From: CAYGWX01 sp964353855 [NCBI: uncultured bacterium]
Lineage (GTDB): Bacteria; Edwardsbacteria; CAYGWX01
Assembly (NCBI GenBank): GCA_964353855.1
Contig: CAYGWX010000007.1
Span: 10,282 to 74,281, forward strand
DNA: 64,000 nucleotides
Direction: 5' to 3'
This document shows, piece after piece, positions 8,253 through 16,408 of the stretch; within the stretch, counting starts at the first letter, position 1; every line of letters begins with the position of its first letter. The position numbers were made by a program, and so were the translations under genes. Under the pieces are notes generated by a model. It was given only the letters and a program-made list of their open reading frames with translations. It was not told the origin of the DNA and did not search any database.

Positions 8253-9176
8253 TCAAAATCGTTTGACTAGATAGATGCTTGGCGTAAAGCGACCGTTTCG
8301 CGGTATGATGGCCATGCCTAAATGCGTATTGGGTAAATTAGCCTCGCTTATTTCATTTCCGTGATGGATGGAGCTCCAAAAGAATACTCCGGACGTTGCG
8401 ATACAAACTGCTGTAGCTCCGATAAATATATTGGCCATCAGGTCTGCATTCTTTACTTCTTTTTTGTAGGTGTTCATCGAGTCTATATTGGTTGCAGTTT
8501 TATACTTTTTATAGGAATTATCTGCTTGGTGCTCCATGGCGAAAATGCCGTATCCTGAGCCTGCTCCAAGTGCTAAAGATACCCAGGCCCAATTCCGACG
8601 AGCCTTCTTCGGGTCGCTCGGCAGCAAGTCGGTCAAAACATCTGATTGCTGTGTGTATGCCTCTCTATAGACTGTGCGTTCTTGATCCGATTTGGCCTCT
8701 GCAAGCTTCCTGTTTAGCCTTTCGGTTTCCTGAAGGGCTCTATCGAGCTTTGCTTTTACCTCTTCTAATTCTTTGGCCTTTTTTCGGTCGTCTCGGATTT
8801 TGCCTATCTCCTCAGCCACTTTCTGCGGGTCGGTCTCTATTTTAGCTGTCAGCTTATACTGTTTCCCGTTCCAGTCTTCGCCTAAGATGGAAGTTTTTAC
8901 AACGCCAGCGGTGAGCACAATAATCTGGTCTTTTGTAAGCTGATATTTATTAACCTCAGTATAGCTCTCAAGGTATGTCCCTAACTCTTCCAAAAGCTCT
9001 CTTTTTGCCTGCTCTAAGGCGATTGCCCGGCTTGTTAGCTTACTATCGGCCTCCCCGGCTTCATACGTATAGCTGCGTACGAAAGTCTTTAATTCAGCCT
9101 TTGCTTGTTGGGCTGCTATAAAGCCTGATAGAATTAGCACAGGAAGTAATGTTTGTTTCTTTATTTTTTTTCTCAT
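8253..9176 (-). CDS. Exported coiled-coil protein with LPP20/FlgT-N-like domain
   Basis: This is a 307-residue protein. The N-terminal signal peptide (KKQTLLPVLILSGFIAAQQAKA) precedes an ~95-residue domain (FVRSYTYEAGEADSK, RAIALEQAKRELLEELG, then ILGEDWNGKQYKLTAKIETD). That domain resembles the LPP20/FlgT-N type fold seen in outer-membrane-associated proteins. A charged coiled coil follows (~residues 105-160), then two hydrophobic helices near 195-215 and 250-270 separated by a Lys-rich stretch. I prefer the ATG at 9176 over a longer TTG reading from 9302 because only the former puts a signal peptide first. It heads a two-gene unit with the propeller lipoprotein. Function unknown. Confidence 0.55.
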   Translation of the reverse strand: MRKKIKKQTLLPVLILSGFIAAQQAKAELKTFVRSYTYEAGEADSKLTSRAIALEQAKRELLEELGTYLESYTEVNKYQLTKDQIIVLTAGVVKTSILGEDWNGKQYKLTAKIETDPQKVAEEIGKIRDDRKKAKELEEVKAKLDRALQETERLNRKLAEAKSDQERTVYREAYTQQSDVLTDLLPSDPKKARRNWAWVSLALGAGSGYGIFAMEHQADNSYKKYKTATNIDSMNTYKKEVKNADLMANIFIGATAVCIATSGVFFWSSIHHGNEISEANLPNTHLGMAIIPRNGRFTPSIYLVKRF

Positions 9177-9317
9177 CTTTATTCTAAAGTGCAGTTTTCC
9201 GTCAGAGCAATTTGAGGGCGATGGTAGGCAAGACTCATTGGGCTGGGGTGTTCTTGCATCACAACCTCCATACTTTGGTGTTAGCTGGTTAGGTTGCTTC
9301 AAGAATGTTGGTAAGTA

Positions 9318-9347
9318 ATCTTACTATTTTCCATATTGCCTTGTCAA
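9318..9347 (-). promoter_or_regulatory. Predicted promoter for 9176-7247 unit
   Basis: Minus strand TTGACA, 18-bp spacer, TAAGAT. It leaves an untranslated leader of about 135 bases to the ATG at 9176. The 9177-9488 interval holds this promoter and the opposite-facing one at 9384-9413; I see no gene in it. Confidence 0.65.
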
Positions 9348-9383
9348 GAGCATAAATGAAAATGGGCCGTTAATAACATCCTC

Positions 9384-9413
9384 TTGACTTTTTCCAGTAT
9401 TTTAGCCTATAAT
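9384..9413 (+). promoter_or_regulatory. Promoter of the broken duplicate gene
   Basis: TTGACT, 18-bp spacer, TATAAT. The same arrangement and nearly the same leader sequence precede the intact copy (10407-10436), so the promoter was duplicated with the gene. Confidence 0.7.
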
Positions 9414-9488
9414 GTATATATCCGTTTACACCTGGTTACTTCTATCTTCCCTCATTTCAAGTCCTTATCTCAAATCAAGAGGTGACTC

Positions 9489-9752
9489 ATGCCCAAGCTT
9501 GATCATCCGTTTCATGGCAAAAGGGCTTCTGGCCGGTTCGGGGATATGCTGGTCTATGGCTCGTGTCGGAGCGAAGCGTAGATCCCGATTTATCGGGAGA
9601 GGGGGATTCCTTATGTAAGGATTTATCGCAAGCCGAAGATGAAGGAGTCGGCCCGGCTGAGGAGGCTGAATGACCTCTTCCGTCAGCAGACCAGGAGGTG
9701 GGCGGCTCTGCCGGATAGGGCGTGGGTGGCCTGGAAGGTTCGGATTTCCCTT
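9489..9752 (+). pseudogene. Truncated, interrupted copy of the 10512 gene
   Basis: From the ATG onward the sequence matches the start of the gene at 10512 (MPKLDHPFHGK, ASGRFGDMLVYGS, then IPYVRIYRKPKMKESARL and RRLNDLFRQQTRRWA) with scattered substitutions. Two lesions are visible. A net 33-base insertion near 9563-9599 keeps frame but brings in a TAG at 9579. Homology also stops around 9750, immediately before the Phd-type antitoxin gene on the other strand, so the C-terminal two thirds are gone. The promoter and ribosome site (GAGGTG) remain. Substitutions throughout show the duplication is not recent. Any product would be a ~30-residue peptide. Confidence 0.75.
9563..9599. repeat. Small palindromic insertion in the pseudogene
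   Basis: 37 bases replace CTGG of the intact paralogue and contain the palindrome CCCGATTTATCGGG. The same 14-bp palindrome recurs inside the REP-like element at 53415-53473, suggesting both belong to one mobile or spreading family of short palindromic sequences. Confidence 0.5.
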
Positions 9753-9753
9753 T

Positions 9754-10029
9754 TCACTCGGCGCGTGCGGTGGGTTTCAGTCCTAACCGCTTGCGCACTT
9801 CGCGGCTGGTGAGTCCTCCCTCCCTCTTCTGCCTTGCCCGCGACCTCTCGATCAGGGCCAGGAACCCCGGATGGGTGGAGAGCCTCACGGTCTCCCAGTC
9901 TGCGTTTTGGATTGGCACGAGCGCGGCTACGGGTTTCCCCCTCTCGGTGAGGATGACCGAGCTTTTATTGAGCCTTTGGGCGTATTTTGCCAGCGGGTCC
10001 ACGGCTTTGGCCATCTCTAACGTCTTCAT
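9754..10029 (-). CDS. Phd/YefM-family antitoxin
   Basis: This is a 91-residue protein with the Phd/YefM layout: MKTLEMAKAVDPLAKYAQRL, then NKSSVILTERGKPVAALVPI (the conserved beta hairpin with the T-x-x-G-x-P-x-A-x-L/V motif), followed by a C-terminal helical tail that would wrap the toxin. Phd-type proteins bind the operon operator and neutralise the partner toxin. It overlaps the upstream toxin by four bases (ATGA), so translation is coupled. The order is toxin first, antitoxin second, the reverse of the usual Phd/YefM arrangement. Its 3' end abuts the truncated pseudogene at 9752. Confidence 0.8.
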   Translation of the reverse strand: MKTLEMAKAVDPLAKYAQRLNKSSVILTERGKPVAALVPIQNADWETVRLSTHPGFLALIERSRARQKREGGLTSREVRKRLGLKPTARAE

Positions 10030-10325
10030 AAGGGGATCACCTCCTTTCCGATCAGGACCCGGTTCCGCTCCTTGATTCCTATGGCGCGAATCAGGACTGC
10101 GGGCACCGGCTTTTCTTCCACGTCATAATATACGCGCAGGGAGCCGATGCGCAGCTCCCAGGGGGCCAGGGGGTTGGGTCTCATCGGCTTGCGGTTTCTG
10201 GTCTCCACTCGCGGCTGATGGGCGAGCCTCCGGTCCACGGCGTTCAGCACCACGGCCTGTTGTTGCGCCGTCAGGGTCCGGAGATGCTCAAAAGCTTCCG
10301 GAGAATACTCGATGCGATAGCTCAA
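10026..10325 (-). CDS. RelE/ParE-family toxin
   Basis: This 99-residue protein has the RelE/ParE signature: SYRIEYSPEAFEHLRTL at the N-terminus, a middle KPMRPNPLAPWELRIGSLRVYYD (the conserved WELRxGxxRVxYxV core) and a C-terminal VLIRAIGIKERN strand. RelE members cleave ribosome-bound mRNA and ParE members poison gyrase; the sequence alone does not decide which. The start appears to be TTG at 10325; no in-frame ATG exists between it and an upstream stop. It heads the toxin-antitoxin operon behind a consensus promoter. Confidence 0.8.
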   Translation of the reverse strand: MSYRIEYSPEAFEHLRTLTAQQQAVVLNAVDRRLAHQPRVETRNRKPMRPNPLAPWELRIGSLRVYYDVEEKPVPAVLIRAIGIKERNRVLIGKEVIPL

Positions 10326-10361
10326 AGGAATGCTTCACGGAATGCCTTCTGCCACGGTCAT

Positions 10362-10390
10362 ATTATAACAGGTTTTTCTTCTTTTGTCAA
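10362..10390 (-). promoter_or_regulatory. Consensus promoter of the ParE/Phd operon
   Basis: Minus strand TTGACA, 17-bp spacer, TATAAT: a perfect sigma70-type consensus. Strong, self-repressed promoters are usual for toxin-antitoxin operons. It lies back to back with the promoter at 10407-10436. Confidence 0.85.
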
Positions 10391-10406
10391 AGGACAATTC
10401 CTGTTC

Positions 10407-10436
10407 TTGACTTTTTTCCGCGCTTTGCCTTATACT
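10407..10436 (+). promoter_or_regulatory. Promoter of the 10512 gene
   Basis: TTGACT, 18-bp spacer, TATACT, with a ~75-base leader to the ATG. It is the intact sister of the promoter at 9384-9413. Confidence 0.7.
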
Positions 10437-10511
10437 GCATATATCCGTTTACTCGCAATTCTCCTTAACTTTCCTCATTTCAAGTCCCTATCTCAAATTA
10501 GGAGTTAATAA

Positions 10512-11147
10512 ATGCCCAAGCTTGATCATCCTTTTCATGGCAAAAAGGCTTCTGGCCGGTTCGGGGATATGCTGGTTTATGGCTCCTGGAGGGGGATTCC
10601 TTATGTAAGGATTTACCGCAAGCCGAAGATGAAAGAATCGGCCCGGCTGAGGAGGCTGAATGACCTCTTCCGCCAGCAGACCCGGCGCTGGGCGAAGCTG
10701 TCCGAGAAAGAGAGGCTGGCTTGGTCCGCGTTCACGGCTTTGCTCGGGGCTAAGGGTACTCCCCTTTCTGTATTTACGAAGTACTCCACTCTGGCTCTGG
10801 ATGCGGGTTTCCAAGAGCCTGTCTTTCCTCCCCGGATGAGGAAGTATGACCCGCCGCGGCTCAAGCTTGGTCCGGACAAGAAGTTCAAGGCTTTGGTCCT
10901 TTCCTGGAGTTTCCCGGATCTCCCGGATAACTCTCTGGCGGATATCTACTTTTGCTCTTCCAAGGCTTCCCATAATCCTGATGCTCACCGGCATCACCAC
11001 TTAGCCTTTATTCCGGCGAAAGAGCGCCATTTCGTTCTCGGGGACCCGAAGCTTGATCTGCGTTATTCTTTCCGGGTACGGTTTATCCTTCCCGACTCGA
11101 ATCATTCCCCGTTCTCAGCCGCTTCTTTGGTTTTCGAGGGGTTTTAG
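10512..11147 (+). CDS. Conserved protein of unknown function, intact copy of a duplicated gene
   Basis: This is a 211-residue protein. The N-terminal ~75 residues have the pattern G-K-x-S-G-R-F-G-D-x-x-x-Y, then G-x-x-Y-V-R-x-Y-x-x-P, then a basic helix (RLRRLNDLFRQQTRRWAKLSEKERLAW). Short proteins with this kind of N-terminus (DUF6266-like) occur in several uncultured bacterial groups without a known role; I note resemblance only. The C-terminal half is beta-rich (FKALVLSWSFPDL, YSFRVRFILPDSNHSPFSA) and could be a fibronectin-like domain. The start is ATG with AGGAG 8 bases upstream. It has its own promoter and terminator, so it is monocistronic. A broken copy lies 1 kb upstream. Confidence 0.6.
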   Translation: MPKLDHPFHGKKASGRFGDMLVYGSWRGIPYVRIYRKPKMKESARLRRLNDLFRQQTRRWAKLSEKERLAWSAFTALLGAKGTPLSVFTKYSTLALDAGFQEPVFPPRMRKYDPPRLKLGPDKKFKALVLSWSFPDLPDNSLADIYFCSSKASHNPDAHRHHHLAFIPAKERHFVLGDPKLDLRYSFRVRFILPDSNHSPFSAASLVFEGF

Positions 11148-11186
11148 GTCTGTTTTTAAGCCATCCTGATATCCCCCTGAACGGCT

Positions 11187-11211
11187 AATCCCCCTTTAGG
11201 GGGATTGCTTT
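11187..11211 (+). terminator. Rho-independent terminator
   Basis: An 8-bp perfect stem (AATCCCCC/GGGGGATT) with a TTTA loop followed by GCTTTG, 40 bases after the stop codon of the 10512 gene. Confidence 0.6.
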
Positions 11212-11229
11212 GTGGCCGTGCAGGACGAG

Positions 11230-11339
11230 CAGGAAGGTGACAGGAAGGGAACAGGGAGGGATCAGGAAGGGATCAGGAAGGGAACAGGGAGGGTTGTGGG
11301 CGTGAACTGGGCGTCCAATGGGGGCGCAGCGGGCGTCCG
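11230..11339. repeat. 11-bp degenerate tandem array (10 units)
   Basis: Ten consecutive 11-mers fill the gap between the terminator and the next promoter. The first six follow CAGGAAGGGAA with few changes; the last four shift to a GTGGGCGTCCA-like form but keep exact 11-bp spacing. Confidence 0.75.
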
Positions 11340-11410
11340 AATCCGGTTCAAACTTACCGCATGCCTCCTTTTTTCTTCCTCCCCTCCTCTGGCATCTAAG
11401 GGTTGATTTC

Positions 11411-11419
11411 TGGTATAAT
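11411..11419 (+). promoter_or_regulatory. Extended -10 promoter of the glycosyltransferase gene
   Basis: TGGTATAAT is an extended -10 element (TGnTATAAT) ending 10 bases before the ATG at 11430, so the transcript would have almost no leader. No convincing -35 is present, as is usual for extended -10 promoters. Confidence 0.6.
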
Positions 11420-11429
11420 TTCCCCTGCA

Positions 11430-12893
11430 ATGACCAAGCACCTGCCGGTTTTCTTCCTCGTCCTGGCCTTCCTGGCCCTGGGGGCCGCGCTGATTGCGAC
11501 CACCCCGGGGTTCGTGGAGATGGATGAGGTCTGCCATTACCTTCAGGCCCGGTATGCGCCCCAGCACCCGTTCCTTTTCGCTTCCATCTGGGCCCGTCCC
11601 CTGTTCGTCATCCTATACACCCTTCCCGCCCAGCTGCCCTTCTACCTGACCCGGGTCTTCAGCCTGCTCATCGCCGCGCTCATCGGGCTTCAGGCCTATC
11701 GAATGGCCCGGATGCGGGACATCCCCTGGCCTTCAATGGCTTTCCTGTTCACTGCGGCTCAGCCGCTTTTCATCCAGCAGTCCTATACTGTGATGACCGA
11801 GCTTTGCCTGGGCCTGCTCCTGGTCCTGGGATTGATGCACTGGGAGAACCGGCACAGGAACCTCTCCTGCCTTTTCATCTCCCTGACGCCGCTCACCCGT
11901 CCGGAGGGCTTCTTTCTCGGGCCCCTCTGGTTCTTCCTGGTCTGGTTCGACCGAAGCTCAAAGGTCACGGCCAAGCTGAAGCGGACCGGGCTTCTCCTCT
12001 TCGGCCTGGTTCTCTGGGCCTTTTTAAGCTGGCTCGGCACAGGAAACCCGCTCTGGTTCGTTCAGAACTTCCCCTGGGGCTACCACGGACGCTGGGGAAG
12101 CGCCACCCTGCTGGATTTCGTGCTCAGGCTTCCCAGGTTCGCCTCCCCTTCCATCCTCATCCTCGCCTTGCTCGGGGTCTTCGTCATCCGCCGTTACCGC
12201 CTGGGCCTGGCTTACTTTCTCTCCCTGTTCATCCTCGTCCTCCACTCTCTGCTCTGGTCAGGAGGTTACTTCGGCTCAGCCGGCTACCTGCGTTATCTCG
12301 TCCCCATCTCCCCTCTTCTCGGGCTTTGCGCCGCCGGGGGGTTTTCTGCGCTAATGGCAGGCTCCCGCCGCCTGGGATACTTGCTGACCCGACGCACGTC
12401 CGGGCTCTGGGCTCCAGCCACCGGGTTAATCGTCCTCGTTCTCTCAGCCTGGACTTATTCCCTTCATTTGCGAACCCATCCCATCCCGGTTCCCCAGGAG
12501 CGCCCGGAGGCCCAGGTCTACCGCGAGATACAGGCTTATTTCAACGCTCGACCCTTGGACCCCTTGGCCCCTCGGCCCCTGATTTTCTGCTCGGACTTCC
12601 ACTTCAACTTTCTCACCCACCGGGACCCCTGGGATATGGGCATGAGCAACAGGGAGTATTTGAGGTTCATCAAGAACGACCAGCTCATGCTTCCGGAGCT
12701 GCTCAAGGCCCTGCCTTCAGGATCCTATGTGCTCTACGACCGGGACTGGATGGGAAACTACTCCGGGCTCACGGAAAACGAGCTTCAAGGCCTGGGCTAC
12801 GAGCCTGTCCCGGACCAGCCCCTGGGCGAGGTCGGAAACGGCAACGTCATCCATCTCTTCCGCAAGCCCCTGCCCTCTCAGGCCAGCAACTGA
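11430..12893 (+). CDS. Polytopic GT-C-type glycosyltransferase
   Basis: This is a 487-residue membrane protein with about ten hydrophobic helices. An acidic motif sits in the first periplasmic loop (PGFVEMDEVCHYLQARY), as in GT-C-fold transferases that use lipid-linked sugar donors. A soluble C-terminal domain of ~120 residues follows (from HPIPVPQERPEAQ onward). Members transfer mannose, arabinose or similar sugars onto lipids or proteins on the outer face of the membrane; the sugar cannot be read from sequence. The ATG at 11430 is chosen over an upstream in-frame TTG (11403) because the latter would overlap the -10 box. The gene stands alone. About 220 bases of apparently non-coding sequence follow. 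Confidence 0.65.
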   Translation: MTKHLPVFFLVLAFLALGAALIATTPGFVEMDEVCHYLQARYAPQHPFLFASIWARPLFVILYTLPAQLPFYLTRVFSLLIAALIGLQAYRMARMRDIPWPSMAFLFTAAQPLFIQQSYTVMTELCLGLLLVLGLMHWENRHRNLSCLFISLTPLTRPEGFFLGPLWFFLVWFDRSSKVTAKLKRTGLLLFGLVLWAFLSWLGTGNPLWFVQNFPWGYHGRWGSATLLDFVLRLPRFASPSILILALLGVFVIRRYRLGLAYFLSLFILVLHSLLWSGGYFGSAGYLRYLVPISPLLGLCAAGGFSALMAGSRRLGYLLTRRTSGLWAPATGLIVLVLSAWTYSLHLRTHPIPVPQERPEAQVYREIQAYFNARPLDPLAPRPLIFCSDFHFNFLTHRDPWDMGMSNREYLRFIKNDQLMLPELLKALPSGSYVLYDRDWMGNYSGLTENELQGLGYEPVPDQPLGEVGNGNVIHLFRKPLPSQASN

Positions 12894-13031
12894 GCCCTCT
12901 TTCTTATCCCTTTTGATACAAGGATATATCCCGCCTGATATCCAAAAGACACCATCTTGGTCGGACCGAGACCATCAGCGTTCCCATAACTCACTGGAAT
13001 CGCATCGCTTGTCGCTTTAGTCGTTTTCCTC

Positions 13032-13060
13032 TTGATTTTGGCCCGTGGTTTGCTTATGAT
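13032..13060 (+). promoter_or_regulatory. Promoter of the 13118 exported-protein gene
   Basis: TTGATT, 17-bp spacer, TATGAT, 57 bases before the GTG start. Confidence 0.55.
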
Positions 13061-13117
13061 ATTCATGATGAACGTGTAGCCATTATCCGCTTTAACCTTT
13101 CCCCAAGGAGGTGCCTT

Positions 13118-15046
13118 GTGAAAACGCGCCAGGTTTTTCTGCTCACTTCTTGCTTCTCACTTCTCACTCTTAGTTTATCCTCAACCCTCGCTCTGGCTTC
13201 CCCTTCCGCATTGACACCGGGCTGGGCCCGGGCCAAGGCCCTTTACGATCACGCCCACTCCATCCGTCCTTCGATTCTGCCTTTGAAGCATTCGTCCGTT
13301 CTGCCGGATTCGGACATCATCGTGGGCTATCCGGATTCGAATCAGGTCAAGACCATCACCGGGACCTACACCCATCCCGGCCGCATCCTGGTGGTGAACA
13401 ACGGGACGCTCATCCTGGACCACGCCAACTTCACCCTGCGGGGAATGATCTACGTCTTAGACCACGGGAAGATGCGCGTCCGGGGCGGGTCATTGACCTT
13501 CCAGCAATCCTACGCCTACGAATACGGGGTCATGGCCTTCCAGGCCGGGGAGTTCTCCCTGGACAGCGCCACGGTTTTCTCCAGCAATCAATCCTGGAGC
13601 ATGGGCGCGATGGACAGCGCCCAGTACAATGTCCGCAACTCCACCCTGCGCAACGGCTTCAACACCGTCGCGCTCATCGGGAAGCCCAGGGTCACCTACT
13701 TCCGCTCGGACTTCGCTTCCGAGTACGTGATCCTGGACAGTGCCCGGCTTTCCCTCACCCGCTGCGACACGGCCCTCATCTGGCTCTCCTTCCCCGACTC
13801 CAGTGTGGTGAACCTTACGCTTCCAAACGCCGACACCACGCTCAAGCACTGGGAGATCCTCCCCGGGTCCGGGATCAAATACACCGTGACCCTGGACACG
13901 GTCTCCGGGGTGATGTGGGGCACCTTCCCCCAGAAGGGCTGCCGGGCCACCATTACCAACAGCAAGATCCGGGCCTCGGGCATCATGATCCCGGGCCGGG
14001 ACTCCGTGCACGTATCGGGCCTGGTGAACAACCAGCATTACGCGGACTACACCCTGCCCCTCGCGGACCGGACCTACCGGCTGGTGAACACCGACCACAT
14101 GACCTGGAACCTCTACCCCCAGGACTCCACCCGCTTCGTCCTGGAGACCTCCATCTTCGGCGAGATGCTGGGCTACGGCGCTCCCCGGATCACGGTCAGC
14201 AATTCCATCTGCGACGGCTCCGGGGGCTACATCGGCTCCGAGGGGAACGCCCAGTTCGTCGTGATCGGCTCCACGATCTACACCCAGGTCATCTCCCGGG
14301 ACCGCACCTTCATGGTCCTGGCCGGCTCCCATATCAACTTCGGGGCCGTGAACGCCACCGATGCCTCGGTGATGCTCGTGGCCCTCTGCACCTCGGACTA
14401 CTACCCCGTGGCCCGGGACACCGCGCTGGTCTTCGTCTCGGACTTCAGAATCCCGTCCAACGCCATGGTGGAGTCCATGGTCCCGATCACCGGAACTGCG
14501 GATATCCTGAATGGCCCGGCCCAGACCGTGACCTTCGGGAATTACCGCATGCTTTTCGCCCCGGCGGATACCCCCAGCGCGATGCGCTTCGTGGGCCCGG
14601 CCCACAATCAGGTCGTGGTGAACGATACCCTGGACCTCTGGGACACGCACGGCCTCCGCGTGGGGGCGTATATTTTGAGGATGAGGCTCCGGGACTCGGC
14701 CAACGACACCCTGGACTTCGACAAGGGCGTGTACCTTAACCCTTTGGGCGTGGAGCTCGAGCCTGCGCTGACCAATCTGCCCAGGGCGCTGGATCTGTCC
14801 CACCCTTTCCCGAACCCGTTCAATAGGAAGACAGGGGTATCTTTTGCCCTCCCCTCCCCCGGCCGCGTAACCTTTAAGGTCTATGACCTCCAAGGCCGGC
14901 TCATCCGAACCCTGCTGGACGAGGACCGCGTGGGCGGTTACTACAAAGCCGAGTGGAACGCACAGGACGTTCCTCCAGGCATCTACTTCCTTCGCCTCAC
15001 CGCCCCGCAAGGGTCGCTCGTCCGGAAGGTCGTGCTGACGAGATAA
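13118..15046 (+). CDS. Secreted beta-helix-like protein with T9SS-type sorting domain
   Basis: This is a 642-residue exported protein. GTG start with a strong AAGGAGGTG ribosome site, then a signal peptide (FLLTSCFSLLTLSLSSTLALA). The body (~100-480) is a run of short beta strands rich in Ser, Asp and Asn (VNNGTLILDHANFTLRG, VRGGSLTFQQ), like right-handed parallel beta helices. The last ~80 residues are a FlgD-Ig/type A sorting domain: LSHPFPNPFNRKTGVSF, VYDLQGRLIRTLLDE, ending GIYFLRLTAPQGSLVRKVVL. Such domains direct outer-membrane export and surface attachment in type IX secretion. No catalytic motif is seen. The signal-peptide codons carry a 7-bp tandem repeat. The gene is alone, ended by the bidirectional terminator at 15064. 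Confidence 0.7.
   Translation: MKTRQVFLLTSCFSLLTLSLSSTLALASPSALTPGWARAKALYDHAHSIRPSILPLKHSSVLPDSDIIVGYPDSNQVKTITGTYTHPGRILVVNNGTLILDHANFTLRGMIYVLDHGKMRVRGGSLTFQQSYAYEYGVMAFQAGEFSLDSATVFSSNQSWSMGAMDSAQYNVRNSTLRNGFNTVALIGKPRVTYFRSDFASEYVILDSARLSLTRCDTALIWLSFPDSSVVNLTLPNADTTLKHWEILPGSGIKYTVTLDTVSGVMWGTFPQKGCRATITNSKIRASGIMIPGRDSVHVSGLVNNQHYADYTLPLADRTYRLVNTDHMTWNLYPQDSTRFVLETSIFGEMLGYGAPRITVSNSICDGSGGYIGSEGNAQFVVIGSTIYTQVISRDRTFMVLAGSHINFGAVNATDASVMLVALCTSDYYPVARDTALVFVSDFRIPSNAMVESMVPITGTADILNGPAQTVTFGNYRMLFAPADTPSAMRFVGPAHNQVVVNDTLDLWDTHGLRVGAYILRMRLRDSANDTLDFDKGVYLNPLGVELEPALTNLPRALDLSHPFPNPFNRKTGVSFALPSPGRVTFKVYDLQGRLIRTLLDEDRVGGYYKAEWNAQDVPPGIYFLRLTAPQGSLVRKVVLTR
13142..13169. repeat. 7-bp tandem array inside signal-peptide codons
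   Basis: Four heptamers of CTCACTT type (CTCACTT, CTTGCTT, CTCACTT, CTCACTC) begin 24 bases into the 13118 gene. A one-unit change would shift the reading frame. Confidence 0.6.
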
Positions 15047-15063
15047 CGACATCATAAAACAGG

Positions 15064-15098
15064 AGGAGCCGCCCAAAGGGCGGCTCCTCTCCTTTTTC
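15064..15098. terminator. Bidirectional terminator between converging genes
   Basis: An 11-bp perfect stem AGGAGCCGCCC/GGGCGGCTCCT with an AAA loop. It is followed by CTCCTTTTTCCC on the plus strand and TCCTGTTTTATG on the minus strand. It serves both the 13118 gene and ahcY. Confidence 0.85.
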
Positions 15099-15113
15099 CC
15101 GGGGATCAACGAC

Positions 15114-16373
<1,260 letters not shown>

Positions 16374-16408
16374 TTAGATTTTCCTATTCTCTATTTTCCA
16401 TAAACTAT
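16374..16408. repeat. 7-bp tandem array filling the metK-ahcY gap
   Basis: Five heptamers of ATAGGAA type on the minus strand (ATAGTTT, ATGGAAA, ATAGAGA, ATAGGAA, ATCTAAA) begin in the metK stop codon and end at the ahcY start. Confidence 0.6.

Noticed and set aside
9177-9302. TTG start at 9302 for the coiled-coil exported protein
   Set aside because: It would place 42 non-signal residues before an obvious signal peptide; ATG 9176 is better.
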